Assembly (NCBI GenBank): GCA_934154785.1
Contig: CAKPGL010000002.1
Coordinates: forward strand, 154,701 to 218,700
Length of the DNA stretch: 64,000 nucleotides
Direction: 5' to 3'
Source: an uncultured Bacilli bacterium
Lineage (GTDB): Bacteria > Bacillota_I > Bacilli_A > RF39 > UBA660
Shown here: one piece after another, positions 8,759 to 16,675 of the stretch
How positions within the stretch are numbered: position 1 is the stretch's first letter
Layout: every line of letters starts with the position of its first letter
Program-made: the position numbers and the translations under genes
Notes under the pieces: generated by a model
What the model saw: only the letters and a program-made list of their open reading frames with translations
What the model was told of the DNA's origin: nothing
Database searches by the model: none

Positions 8759-9598
8759 ATGAATAGATTAAAAAAAGAATTAAAACATTTATTTGATTTA
8801 ATAAATGAACCAGAAATGAAAATATTACCGGCTCATTTAGCGTTTTTTATGGTTCTTTCTATAATACCAATTATTACTTTAGTTGCTTATGCCGCTACTA
8901 TATTTAAAGTACCAATTAGTTCTTTTATCGGAACTTTACAAGGAGTATTACCACAGGAAGTAAGTAATATATTATTACCAATTATAAATGGTGAAGGATT
9001 AAATTTAACAGTTGGAATTTCTATGATTATGGTTTTCTTTTTAGCATCTAATGGTACACATTCTATTATTGTAGCGTCAAATACGATGTATGGTATAGAA
9101 CATTCAAACTACTTAGTTAGAAGAATAAAAGCTTTAATTATAATTGTTATAATGTTACTTCTTATTATATTTAATTTATTAGTATTAGGTTTTGGTAATA
9201 ATATAGTTCATTGGATATTAGAATTAAAAATTCTTTCTAATGTTAGTAGCACTCTATATGAAGTGTTTGTATTATTTAAATGGCCAGTTGCGTTAATATT
9301 TATATTTTTATTAGTAAAACTTGTTTATACTATAGCGCCAGATGCTAAAATACCTAGTAGATATACTAATAAAGGTGCTATATTTACTACAGTTTTTTGG
9401 AGTTTAGCGACGGTTATATATTCATTCTATGTAACTAATTTTACTAATTATAATTTATTCTATGGTAGTTTAACAAACATTATAGTTATGATGATTTGGG
9501 TATATATACTATCTTATATATTAGTATTTGGTATGGCTATTAATGCTAGTAATTATAAAACAGATATTAGTATTTCTAAAAATTTGAATAATGAATAA
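8759..9598 (+). CDS. YihY/BrkB family membrane protein
   Basis: 279 residues with about six hydrophobic segments. It shows the family's features: an N-terminal P-A-H-L-A-F-F segment just before the first helix, and a central motif near IYSFYVTNFTNYNLFYGSL followed by an MIWVYILSYILVFGMAIN helix. YihY/BrkB (older name RNase BN-like) proteins are integral membrane proteins without a settled biochemical role. The AAAGGA ribosome site lies 11-12 bases upstream, a long spacing. A hairpin-rich region follows. Confidence 0.88.
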   Translation: MNRLKKELKHLFDLINEPEMKILPAHLAFFMVLSIIPIITLVAYAATIFKVPISSFIGTLQGVLPQEVSNILLPIINGEGLNLTVGISMIMVFFLASNGTHSIIVASNTMYGIEHSNYLVRRIKALIIIVIMLLLIIFNLLVLGFGNNIVHWILELKILSNVSSTLYEVFVLFKWPVALIFIFLLVKLVYTIAPDAKIPSRYTNKGAIFTTVFWSLATVIYSFYVTNFTNYNLFYGSLTNIIVMMIWVYILSYILVFGMAINASNYKTDISISKNLNNE

Positions 9599-9755
9599 TA
9601 ATAAGTTCATATTAATAATACACATATATTATTACCTATATGTGTTTACATAGGCTCATTTGTACCGATATTAGTTTAACTATGAACTAAAAAGTATAAA
9701 CTTTGATGGTAATGAGCTCCTTTTTGGGATGCACTAAGTGCATCTTTTTCTATAT
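9599..9755 (+). other. Hairpin-rich intergenic region
   Basis: No ORF. Three inverted repeats are visible. CACATATA/TATATGTG lies at about 9621-9644. A longer pairing, GCTCATT with AATGAGC, encloses about 9655-9718 with a small inner stem. GATGCACT/AGTGCATC plus T-run at about 9728-9751 is a good intrinsic terminator. The arrangement resembles a small transcript or an RNA leader ending in a terminator. No known riboswitch core was recognised. Confidence 0.5.
9728..9752 (+). terminator. Intrinsic terminator
   Basis: GATGCACT pairs with AGTGCATC around a one-base centre (effective loop larger) and is followed by five T. It ends whatever transcript crosses 9600-9730. Confidence 0.75.
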
Positions 9756-9784
9756 TTGATAAATTCTACAAAAGATGATATACT
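9756..9784 (+). promoter_or_regulatory. Promoter of the LTA-synthase-like gene
   Basis: TTGATA, 17-base spacer, TATACT, with TG one base upstream of the -10 (extended -10). It lies just after the terminator at 9728-9752. Confidence 0.75.
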
Positions 9785-9807
9785 ATGTATGGTAATGAGG
9801 TGTTAAT

Positions 9808-11841
9808 TTGAAAAAGATTAAAGCATTTTTCAAAAAGATATATAAATATGACTATTATGACTATAAAAAATATATTAAAACTAATATATTATTTTTGTCA
9901 TTTATAATAATGTCTGTTATAAATGGTTGTATGCTACGATTTACTACGGTTGGTAATTATTTTGAAATAAAACCTATTTTAGCGGACTTAGCGTTTTCTA
10001 TAATTATTGGTTCTTTTGGATATTTATTTAAACCTAAAAATCAATTTAAATATTATTTAACTATATCTATTATATTTGTTATTGTTTGTATAATTAATTC
10101 TGTTTATTATACTAATTATTTATCTTATGTATCGGTATCATTACTTGCTACTTCTTTACAATTATTTGGCGTAGGAGATGCTGTTACACAGAATATTATG
10201 GAAATAGATGACTTTTATTATATTTGGCAAATATTTGCTATGATACTAATACATATTAATTTAAATAAAAAATCTTATTATAAATTAGTGGTGGCTAAGA
10301 ATTATGGTATTAGAAGATTTAAACAAACATTAATAGGTGGTCTTATTTGCTTAGTATTATTCGTAATTACTTTAACTTCACTAGATATAGGTAGAATTAC
10401 TAAACAATGGAATCGTGAATATATAGTAAGAAAATTTGGTATATATACTTATCAAGTAAGTGATTTAGTTTATAACTCTGTATTTAAAGTTACTAACTTT
10501 TTTGGCTATGATAGTAGTTTAAAAGTATTTAGAGAGTATTATTCATCTAAAGATAATTCTACTACAACCAATGATTATACTGATATATTTAAGGGTAAAA
10601 ATATTTTAGTAATTCATGCTGAAAGTATTCAAAAATATACTATGGATTTAAGTTTTAACGGTAAAGAATTAACACCAAATTTAAATAAACTTGCTAAGGA
10701 AGGAATTTATTTTTCTAATTTTTATTCTCAAGAAAGTGTAGGTACTAGTAGTGATACAGAATTTACTTTTAATACTTCTTTAATGCCTGCAGTGAGTGGG
10801 ACAGTCTTTATTAATTATTGGAATAGGGAATATGTTACTTTACCAAAGTTATTAAAAGAACAAGATTATTATACATTTAGTATGCATGGTAATAATGGAA
10901 CATTTTGGAATCGTAATGTTATGCATGAACAACTAGGATATGATAATTTCTATTACTATACTAAAGATTATGAAATAGATGAAACAATAGGTCTAGGTTT
11001 ATCTGATAAGTCATTCTTTAGACAATCTGTTCCTAAAATAAAAGAAATAAGTGAAAACTATAATAATTTTTATGGTGTTCTAATTATGCTTACTAATCAT
11101 ACGCCATTTTCTTATATTAACGATTATAGTGATTATAGCGTTGACTATGAAGTAAGTGTTACAAATCCTCTTACTAATAAAACGACAATTAAAAGTTATC
11201 CATTTTTAGAAGGTAAAACTTTAGGTAATTATTTTAAATCTGTTCACTATGCAGATGAAGCAATAGGACAGTTTATAAATGATTTAGATAAAGAAGGTTT
11301 ACTTGATAATACTGTAATTGTTATATATGGGGATCATGATTCAAAAATTAAAAAGAGTGAATACGAGTATTTTTATAATTATGATCCTGTAAAAGGTGAA
11401 ATGCTTAGCAAAGATGATCCTGATTATCATGATGTTAGTTATTTTGAATACGAGTTAAATCGTAAAGTACCATTTATTATTTGGACTAAAGATCAAAATT
11501 TTGGAGTAGAAGTAAAAGAAGTAATGGGTATGTATGACGCTATGCCAACACTGGGTAATATGTTTGGTTTTAAGTCAGAGTATGCTTTAGGACATGATAT
11601 TTTTAGTGTTACTGATAATATAGTTGTATTTCCTGGTGGAAATTGGCTTACTAATAAGATGTATTATAATAGTCAGAAACAAGAAGGTATACTTCTAAAT
11701 CCATCTACACCAGTAAGTTTAAACTATATTGAAAAAAATAATGCTTATGCTGAAAAGATGATTACTGTATCTAATTCTATTATAAATTATGATTTAATTA
11801 GGAGTACTAGAGGACAAAGTAGTGTTTTAAAATATAAATAG
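9808..11841 (+). CDS. LTA synthase family phosphoglycerol transferase (sulfatase fold)
   Basis: 677 residues starting at TTG 9808, eight bases after GAGG; no in-frame ATG fits. About five membrane helices (residues 20-190) precede an extracellular sulfatase-type domain (about 260-640). Seen are the metal/catalytic motifs of the LtaS family: HAESIQ near 270, the catalytic threonine context GTSSDTEF near 312, and YGDHD near 510. It would polymerise or transfer glycerol phosphate from phosphatidylglycerol onto a glycolipid or another envelope acceptor. A terminator overlaps its stop codon. LtaS versus another phosphoglycerol transferase cannot be separated here. Confidence 0.88.
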   Translation: MKKIKAFFKKIYKYDYYDYKKYIKTNILFLSFIIMSVINGCMLRFTTVGNYFEIKPILADLAFSIIIGSFGYLFKPKNQFKYYLTISIIFVIVCIINSVYYTNYLSYVSVSLLATSLQLFGVGDAVTQNIMEIDDFYYIWQIFAMILIHINLNKKSYYKLVVAKNYGIRRFKQTLIGGLICLVLFVITLTSLDIGRITKQWNREYIVRKFGIYTYQVSDLVYNSVFKVTNFFGYDSSLKVFREYYSSKDNSTTTNDYTDIFKGKNILVIHAESIQKYTMDLSFNGKELTPNLNKLAKEGIYFSNFYSQESVGTSSDTEFTFNTSLMPAVSGTVFINYWNREYVTLPKLLKEQDYYTFSMHGNNGTFWNRNVMHEQLGYDNFYYYTKDYEIDETIGLGLSDKSFFRQSVPKIKEISENYNNFYGVLIMLTNHTPFSYINDYSDYSVDYEVSVTNPLTNKTTIKSYPFLEGKTLGNYFKSVHYADEAIGQFINDLDKEGLLDNTVIVIYGDHDSKIKKSEYEYFYNYDPVKGEMLSKDDPDYHDVSYFEYELNRKVPFIIWTKDQNFGVEVKEVMGMYDAMPTLGNMFGFKSEYALGHDIFSVTDNIVVFPGGNWLTNKMYYNSQKQEGILLNPSTPVSLNYIEKNNAYAEKMITVSNSIINYDLIRSTRGQSSVLKYK

Positions 11842-11863
11842 TGATTTTTTCACTATTTTTTTC
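11836..11863 (+). terminator. Intrinsic terminator after LTA-synthase-like gene
   Basis: AAATAGTGA pairs with TCACTATTT and runs into seven T. The stem contains the TAG stop codon. Confidence 0.85.
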
Positions 11864-11919
11864 ATATAATAATAATAATAAAGTCATAGACAAAAAAGCA
11901 AGGAAAATGCAATAGCTAA

Positions 11920-11948
11920 TTGACAAACGTATGTATGCAATGTATAAT
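11920..11948 (+). promoter_or_regulatory. Consensus sigma-A promoter of tnpB
   Basis: TTGACA, exactly 17 bases, TATAAT: a full match to the housekeeping consensus, 31 bases before the tnpB start. It is one of the strongest promoters in the window. Confidence 0.85.
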
Positions 11949-11979
11949 ATTAAATGCAATCTTAAAAGGCAGGTGTTGT

Positions 11980-13119
11980 ATGTATAAAACGTATAAATTT
12001 AGAATGTACCCTAATAATGATCAAAAAAAATTAATTCATAAAACATTTGGCTGTGTTAGGTTTATTTATAATTATTTTTTAAATAAATATAAGGAAATTG
12101 GTTATTATAAAGCATATGATGCCTGCAATGAGTTAAAACAACTAGTAAAAGACTATCCCTTTCTAAAGGAAGTAGATAGTAGTTCTCTTAGATGTAGTAT
12201 TTTTAATTTAGAAGATAGTTTTAAGAATTTCTTTGCTAAAAGAAGTTCTTATCCCTGTTTTAAAAATAAATTTAGTAAACAAAGTTATCGTACTACCGCT
12301 ACTAGAAGTAGTTATAAAGGTAATAATTATTGTAATATTGAAATATATAAAGAAAGTAATAAAATAAAGTTACCTAAATTAGGATTAGTAAATATAAGAG
12401 GATATCGTAATCTAAGTAAAATAGAAGGTAAAATTATAAATGCTACCATAGAAAAAGAATCTACAGGTAAATACTATGTATGTGTAGTAGTAGAACTACC
12501 TAATGTAATAGTAGAAAAACAACAGTTAAATAGTATAGTAGGAATAGATTTAGGAATAAAAGACTTAGTAGTAACAAGTGATGGCGAAAAATATTCTAAT
12601 CCTAAAGAATTAAGAAAAAGAGAAAAACAGTTAAAAAGATTACAAAGAAAGTTGTCTAGACAAGTTAAAAGAAGTAAAAATTATAATAAGACAAAAATAA
12701 AGATTGCTAGAATACATAGTAAAATAAAAAATAGTAGAAAACATAATATTATTAAAATAGTAAATAAAATTGTTAAAGAGTATGATTGCATAATAAGTGA
12801 GAAACTAAAAATAAAAGAAATGAGCCAAAATCATAAACTTTCAAAGTCTATAATAGATGCTAGTTTCAATAAAGTGTGTGAGTTAATAAAATGGAAAGCA
12901 AATATTTATGGTAAATATTATTATCAAATAGATACATATTACCCAAGTAGCAAAATTTGCAGTCATTGTGATTATAAAACAGATATAACAAACAACTTAA
13001 ATATAAGAAATTGGACATGTCCAAGTTGTGGCTGTTTGAATGATAGAGATATAAATGCCAGTATAAATATTATGTTTGAAGGGTTAAAGATGCATATGAA
13101 AAATTATGCCAAAATATAA
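11980..13119 (+). CDS. tnpB: TnpB, RNA-guided nuclease of IS200/IS605-type element
   Basis: 379 residues. The start is ATG 11980, eight bases after AGGTG; an upstream in-frame ATG at 11920 lies in the promoter. It begins with the typical MYKTYKFRMYPN. The RuvC-like residues are present: Asp in GIDLGIKDLVV (about 190), Glu in IISEKLKI (about 270) and Asp in NDRDINASIN near the end. A C-x2-C...C-x2-C zinc ribbon (CSHC...CPSC) lies at about 328-350. All catalytic parts look intact. No TnpA transposase gene adjoins, so the element is a solo TnpB that can be moved only in trans. It lies between a cell-envelope gene and a tRNA cluster. Confidence 0.92.
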   Translation: MYKTYKFRMYPNNDQKKLIHKTFGCVRFIYNYFLNKYKEIGYYKAYDACNELKQLVKDYPFLKEVDSSSLRCSIFNLEDSFKNFFAKRSSYPCFKNKFSKQSYRTTATRSSYKGNNYCNIEIYKESNKIKLPKLGLVNIRGYRNLSKIEGKIINATIEKESTGKYYVCVVVELPNVIVEKQQLNSIVGIDLGIKDLVVTSDGEKYSNPKELRKREKQLKRLQRKLSRQVKRSKNYNKTKIKIARIHSKIKNSRKHNIIKIVNKIVKEYDCIISEKLKIKEMSQNHKLSKSIIDASFNKVCELIKWKANIYGKYYYQIDTYYPSSKICSHCDYKTDITNNLNIRNWTCPSCGCLNDRDINASINIMFEGLKMHMKNYAKI

Positions 13120-13270
13120 GGAGCGAACAAGATTTCTTAATTATTAAGAAATAAGTACGGTAGCGACTATCGGATTTTAAGTCTGTGGAGAAGTCTGATT
13201 ACAGAGTCAAAGAAGCAGAAATCACATCACTGTGAAGTGATGTAAGCAAATATTATTTGCTTTTTGTTCT
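13120..13270 (+). ncRNA. Candidate omega/right-end RNA of the TnpB element
   Basis: Directly after tnpB come four nested or tandem stems: ATTTCTTAAT/ATTAAGAAAT (13132-13152), CGGTAG/CTATCG with loop CGA (13158-13172), ACATCACT/AGTGATGT with loop GTGA (13224-13243), and GCAAAT/ATTTGC followed by T5 (13246-13265). TnpB guide RNAs are made from this position, overlapping the 3' end of tnpB and the right end of the element. The exact 3' boundary of the element, and so the guide, could not be fixed. Confidence 0.6.
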
Positions 13271-13301
13271 ATAATAAAATGTAAAATAAATAAAAAAAGT
13301 A

Positions 13302-13330
13302 TTGTAATTGATCTTTATTTTTGTTATAAT
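13302..13330 (+). promoter_or_regulatory. Promoter of tRNA-Cys
   Basis: TTGTAA, 17-base spacer, TATAAT, ending 18 bases before the tRNA. Confidence 0.8.
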
Positions 13331-13348
13331 TTGTTTGTACCGCTAAAT

Positions 13349-13423
13349 GGGTCTATAGCCAAGTGGCTAAGGCGTGGGACTGCAACTCCCTGATCGTTGG
13401 TTCAAATCCGACTAGGCCCTCCA
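13349..13423 (+). tRNA. tRNA-Cys (GCA)
   Basis: 75 bases including encoded CCA. The acceptor GGGTCTA pairs with TAGGCCC, the discriminator is T as expected for Cys, and the anticodon loop CTGCAAC gives anticodon GCA. The T arm GTTGGTTCAAATCCGAC is normal. An intrinsic terminator follows. Confidence 0.95.
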
Positions 13424-13433
13424 AATATGTATT

Positions 13434-13462
13434 TAACCCTTGGACATAAGGGTTTTTATTTT
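13434..13462 (+). terminator. Terminator after tRNA-Cys
   Basis: AACCCTT pairs with AAGGGTT over a 6-base loop, then a T-rich tail. Confidence 0.8.
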
Positions 13463-13516
13463 ATTATTTTTATCATAAAAGTTATAAAAACTATTTAATT
13501 TATTTTTATTTTATTG

Positions 13517-13522
13517 TATAAT
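13517..13522 (+). promoter_or_regulatory. -10 element of tRNA-Gln
   Basis: TATAAT 11 bases before the tRNA; the -35 is not clear. Confidence 0.55.
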
Positions 13523-13532
13523 TAATATGCAT

Positions 13533-13607
13533 TGCCCTGTAGCCAAGCGGTAAGGCATCGGACTCTGACTCCGACATTCGTTAGTTCGAACCTAACCAGG
13601 GCAGCCA
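13533..13607 (+). tRNA. tRNA-Gln (CTG)
   Basis: 75 bases with CCA. TGCCCTG pairs with CAGGGCA and the anticodon loop CTCTGAC gives CUG, reading CAG. The body matches Bacillota tRNA-Gln (U1-A72 pair, discriminator G). A CUG isoacceptor is notable in so AT-rich a genome. It lies 100 bases upstream of gltX. Confidence 0.93.
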
Positions 13608-13614
13608 TTAGAAA

Positions 13615-13645
13615 TAATCCCTTTAGAAAATAAAGGGTTTTATTA
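13615..13645 (+). terminator. Terminator after tRNA-Gln
   Basis: ATCCCTTTA pairs with TAAAGGGTT (one G-U) and is followed by a short T run. Confidence 0.75.
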
Positions 13646-13654
13646 TATAAATAA

Positions 13655-13683
13655 TTGTTTAAATATAATAGATATGATATAAT
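13655..13683 (+). promoter_or_regulatory. Promoter of gltX
   Basis: TTGTTT, 17-base spacer, TATAAT with TG one base upstream of the -10. It ends 27 bases before the ATG; no T-box leader fits in that distance. Confidence 0.75.
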
Positions 13684-13710
13684 CTTATCTATGAAGAAAG
13701 AAGGTTTTCT

Positions 13711-15375
13711 ATGACAAATAAAGAATTAGCAGAGTTAATATTTCCAAATGTTAAACATGATATAGAGTATTATGAAAAAATGTATCCAGAAAGAGATTTA
13801 AAAGAAGGTGCTGTTGTATCTAGATTTGCTCCAAGTCCAACTGGTTTTGTCCATATGGGAAGTTTACTTACTGCTTTTATAGCTAGTAAAGTACCACGTG
13901 AAACAGATGGTGTATTTTATCTAAGAATAGAAGATACTGATCAAAAACGTAGTGTTGAAAATGGTGTTCAAGGTATAATTGATGATTTAGCTAACTTTGA
14001 TATTAAAATAGATGAAGGCATGATTTCTGAAACAGAAGAAAAAGGTAATTATGGTCCTTATATTCAAAGTAAACGTAAAGAAATATATGATACTTACGCT
14101 AAATGGTTAATTGAAAATGATCTTGCTTATCCTTGCTTTTGTACTCCAGAAGAAATAGAAGATATTAGAAAAATACAAGAACGTTCTAAACAAAGAATTG
14201 GTTATTATGGAAAATTTGCTAAATGTCGTCATTTAACTAATGAAGAAAGAGCTGAACGCATTAAGAATGGTGAACCTTATATTATTCGTCTTAAATCACC
14301 AGGTAACTTTGAACATAAAGTAGTATTAAATGATTTAGTTCGTGGTAAGATAGAATTCCCTGAAAATGATTTAGATATAGTTCTAATAAAAAGTGATGGC
14401 TTACCACTTTATCACTTTGCACATTTAGTAGATGATCATCTAATGCATACTACACATATTCTTCGTGGCGAAGAGTGGGTGTCTTCAACACCAGTTCATT
14501 TACAATTATTTAGTATTTTTGGATTTAAGGCTCCTAAATATGCTCATCTTGGTTTAGTTATGAAAGTTGATGAAGATGGTACACGCCGTAAATTAAGTAA
14601 AAGAAAAGATCCAGAAGCTGCCGTAAGTTATTATCATGAAAAAGGTATTCCAGTTGAAGCTGTTAAGTTATATTTAATGACTATTGCTAATTCTAATTTT
14701 GAATTATGGATGCAAGCTAATCCAACAAAAGGAATAGATGATTTTAAGTTTGACTTTAAGAAGATGAGTGCTAGTGGTAGTTTATTCGATATTGAAAAAT
14801 TAATTAATATTTCTAGAAACTATATTAGTAGATTAAAAGCTGTAGAAGTATATGATAATTTGTTAGAGTGGACTAAAGAATTTGACTTAGAATTCTATGA
14901 CTTACTCGTTAAATATAAAGATTTTAGTATTGGAGTATTTAATATAGAAAGAGAACAAAAGAAACCTCGTAAAGATTATTCTTGCTATAGTGATATTAAA
15001 AATCAAGTATGGTATATGTATGATGAGTTATTTGATAAACAAGATAAAGAATATGAATTTGATACCATTAAAGATAAGGATGAAATCAAGAAAATATTAT
15101 CTTTATACTTAGATAAATATTATGATACTAACGATAACGAGTCTGAATGGTTTGATAAATTAAAAGACTTAGCGGAATCTTTAGGATATGCTAGAGAGGT
15201 AAAAGATTATAAAGAAAATCCAGATAATTATAAAGGTCACGTTGGAGATATTGCTATGGTATTACGTGTTGCATTAACATCAAAAGCACAAACTCCTAAT
15301 CTATATCAAATGATTAAATTATTTGGAAAAGAAAGATTAGAACAGAGATTAAGAAATTTTATTAATAATTATTAA
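13711..15375 (+). CDS. gltX: Glutamate--tRNA ligase
   Basis: 554 residues, class I synthetase that charges tRNA-Glu (and in most Bacillota also tRNA-Gln, later corrected by GatCAB). The HIGH signature is HMGS at residues 48-51 in FAPSPTGFVHMGS, and the KMSKS loop is KLSKR near residue 295. It is longer than the usual ~485 residues, with an extended C-terminal anticodon-binding part (about 350-554). Its neighbour tRNA-Gln(CUG) is a plausible substrate. The unit has its own promoter and terminator. Confidence 0.95.
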   Translation: MTNKELAELIFPNVKHDIEYYEKMYPERDLKEGAVVSRFAPSPTGFVHMGSLLTAFIASKVPRETDGVFYLRIEDTDQKRSVENGVQGIIDDLANFDIKIDEGMISETEEKGNYGPYIQSKRKEIYDTYAKWLIENDLAYPCFCTPEEIEDIRKIQERSKQRIGYYGKFAKCRHLTNEERAERIKNGEPYIIRLKSPGNFEHKVVLNDLVRGKIEFPENDLDIVLIKSDGLPLYHFAHLVDDHLMHTTHILRGEEWVSSTPVHLQLFSIFGFKAPKYAHLGLVMKVDEDGTRRKLSKRKDPEAAVSYYHEKGIPVEAVKLYLMTIANSNFELWMQANPTKGIDDFKFDFKKMSASGSLFDIEKLINISRNYISRLKAVEVYDNLLEWTKEFDLEFYDLLVKYKDFSIGVFNIEREQKKPRKDYSCYSDIKNQVWYMYDELFDKQDKEYEFDTIKDKDEIKKILSLYLDKYYDTNDNESEWFDKLKDLAESLGYAREVKDYKENPDNYKGHVGDIAMVLRVALTSKAQTPNLYQMIKLFGKERLEQRLRNFINNY

Positions 15376-15379
15376 ATAC

Positions 15380-15412
15380 TGGGGTAATTTAAAATTACTC
15401 CTTTTATTTTTA
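15380..15412 (+). terminator. Terminator after gltX
   Basis: GGGGTAATTT and AAATTACTCC form a stem (one G-U) followed by a T-rich tail. Confidence 0.75.
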
Positions 15413-15525
15413 ATGATTTTAAAAATTATAGACATATATTTGTATATTTTGAGCAATTCTATATAATTTACTTTAATTTTAATATACTATGCCCTTGTAA
15501 TATTTAGAAAGGAGACGTGATTGAA

Positions 15526-15597
15526 ATGATATATATTACAAATTTAAATGCTAAACTTACTAATAGACAGTCACGTCTAGTATTAAGTTTGGATTAA
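15526..15597 (+). CDS. Tiny ORF 1 of a three-ORF cluster (23 aa)
   Basis: It encodes MIYITNLNAKLTNRQ and eight more residues. AAAGGAG at 15508-15514 is an excellent ribosome site, 11 bases upstream. The bases AGACGTGA just after this site (15513-15520) are exactly complementary to TCACGTCT inside the ORF (15571-15578), so the message can fold back on its own initiation region. A competing stem (AAACTTA...TAAGTTT, about 15553-15590) covers the 3' half of the ORF. No homologue is recognised; it could be a leader peptide or a small regulatory or toxic peptide. Confidence 0.45.
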   Translation: MIYITNLNAKLTNRQSRLVLSLD

Positions 15598-15633
15598 TAT
15601 CCAGTATCATAAATATAGAAAGGAAGTGTATGG

Positions 15634-15690
15634 ATGATTTTGGATATGATAGGGCAAGATAATTTATACACTTGCTTTAACGTATTATAA
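15634..15690 (+). CDS. Tiny ORF 2 of the cluster (18 aa, start uncertain)
   Basis: AAAGGAAG at 15619-15626 is a strong ribosome site that can serve two overlapping reading frames: ATG 15630 (10 residues, ending 15662) or ATG 15634 (MILDMIGQDNLYTCFNVL, 18 residues). The second is preferred for spacing and length. GGCAAGATA at about 15653 pairs with TATCTTGCC at about 15692, forming a hairpin around the ORF end. No known family. Confidence 0.35.
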   Translation: MILDMIGQDNLYTCFNVL

Positions 15691-15721
15691 AATATCTTGC
15701 CTATAAAGAAAGGTGAGAAAT

Positions 15722-15868
15722 ATGAATTTTAAGAAGTTTATTAAAGTTCATCATAGTCTCATTATTTCTATTATAGACATGATACAAATAGTAAATATAT
15801 TTGTAAAATCTACTATTATAGCCATTATTATAGTAGTAATGGATAATATAATGAGTCGTGATGAATAA
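15722..15868 (+). CDS. Small membrane peptide (48 aa), ORF 3 of the cluster
   Basis: 48 residues after a good AAAGGTGAG site (15710-15718). It has a basic N-terminus (MNFKKFIKVHH), two very hydrophobic Ile-rich stretches (about residues 12-28 and 31-40) and a charged tail (SRDE). A terminator follows at once. The size and layout resemble small membrane toxins or membrane-regulatory peptides, though no family match is claimed. The three strong ribosome sites in 350 bases suggest these ORFs are translated. Confidence 0.6.
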   Translation: MNFKKFIKVHHSLIISIIDMIQIVNIFVKSTIIAIIIVVMDNIMSRDE

Positions 15869-15890
15869 GGCCTTTGGCCTTTTTATTTTT
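15865..15890 (+). terminator. Terminator of the tiny-ORF cluster
   Basis: AAGGCC-TTT-GGCCTT followed by a T-rich tail, overlapping the stop of ORF 3. Confidence 0.8.
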
Positions 15891-15937
15891 TATTGTATAA
15901 ATTTTGTTATCATGATAAAATGGTGTTGGGTGGTAAT

Positions 15938-16396
15938 ATGAAATTAGCAGTTGCGTTACAAGAAAGATCAGATTTAAACAAAAAAATTGAACAGTTAAAT
16001 TATCGACTAGGTAATAATGCTGTTGTACAAGATGGTGAGAAAACACAAGAAACACCAGAAGAATTATTAAATGAATTAAATACTTGTTTAGATAATTTAG
16101 AAAAGTTAATTTGTCGAATTAATCTAACTAATTGTCAAACTAAAACAAATTATAAAGATATGACTTTAACGGAGTTAATAGCAAGAAAAGATATCCTAAC
16201 TGTTAAAATAAATAGTTATAGAAATTTAGTAAATACTGCTAGTAACTTAATTCCTCGTGTATCACGTAGTGAAATAAAAATAAAAAGTAATATTGATATA
16301 AAAGCAACACAAAAAGAAATAGATAAATTATCTAAAGAATTACGTCTAGTTGATAATTCTATTCAAGAAATTAATTGGACTGTAGATTTGTTATAA
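15938..16396 (+). CDS. DIP1984 (septicolysin-like) family protein
   Basis: 152 residues, mainly helical. It shows the family landmarks: MKLAVALQERSDL at the start, a central CRINLTNCQTK followed by LTELIARKD, then SRSEIK and a closing IQEINWTVDLL. Members are called septicolysin or DIP1984 proteins; their biochemical role is not established. The start is ATG 15938 after GGGTGG; an in-frame upstream ATG at 15893 lacks a ribosome site. It is monocistronic. Confidence 0.85.
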   Translation: MKLAVALQERSDLNKKIEQLNYRLGNNAVVQDGEKTQETPEELLNELNTCLDNLEKLICRINLTNCQTKTNYKDMTLTELIARKDILTVKINSYRNLVNTASNLIPRVSRSEIKIKSNIDIKATQKEIDKLSKELRLVDNSIQEINWTVDLL

Positions 16397-16408
16397 AAAT
16401 AATGGTTA

Positions 16409-16620
16409 AATTTTATAGGGTGAATGTTATCTCTATGTCTGAGAATGAGGCATAAAAATTAATAATTGGATACTAAGGAACTAGTAATTTGAATAATATA
16501 GTTTATGTTCAGATTGCGTATAAATGTATAAATATAGTTGCTTAAAAGGTATAACCAGACATTAACTATAAAATTAGGGTAGGGTTTGGGGATTTTAACA
16601 GATATAGTTAAAAATATCTT
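16409..16620 (+). ncRNA. Unassigned structured RNA candidate
   Basis: There is no ORF between the DIP1984 gene and tRNA-Glu. AATTTTATAG (16409-16418) is perfectly complementary to CTATAAAATT (16566-16575), and inside it ATGTCTG (16435-16441) pairs with CAGACAT (16556-16562). Within lies TACTA/TAGTA (16471-16485). Downstream, AGATAT/ATATCT (16600-16619) adds a stem, and AACTAT (16564-16569) could instead pair with ATAGTT (16604-16609). The nested closure over 170 bases suggests a folded RNA. It does not show RNase P, tmRNA or SRP signatures; a 6S-like RNA or group-I-intron remnant remains possible. Confidence 0.4.
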
Positions 16621-16675
16621 GTAAGAAAAAATGTTATATGTTACAATAATATTGTCTTAAAAAAGACTTTCTTAT

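Noticed and set aside
11920..11979. tnpB start at ATG 11920
   Set aside because: This ATG lies within the promoter and codes for residues unlike TnpB; ATG 11980 has AGGTG and the family's usual N-terminus.
16409..16620. Structured region as tmRNA or SRP RNA
   Set aside because: No tRNA-like ends or tag ORF for tmRNA and no GGAA-tetraloop SRP core; left unassigned.
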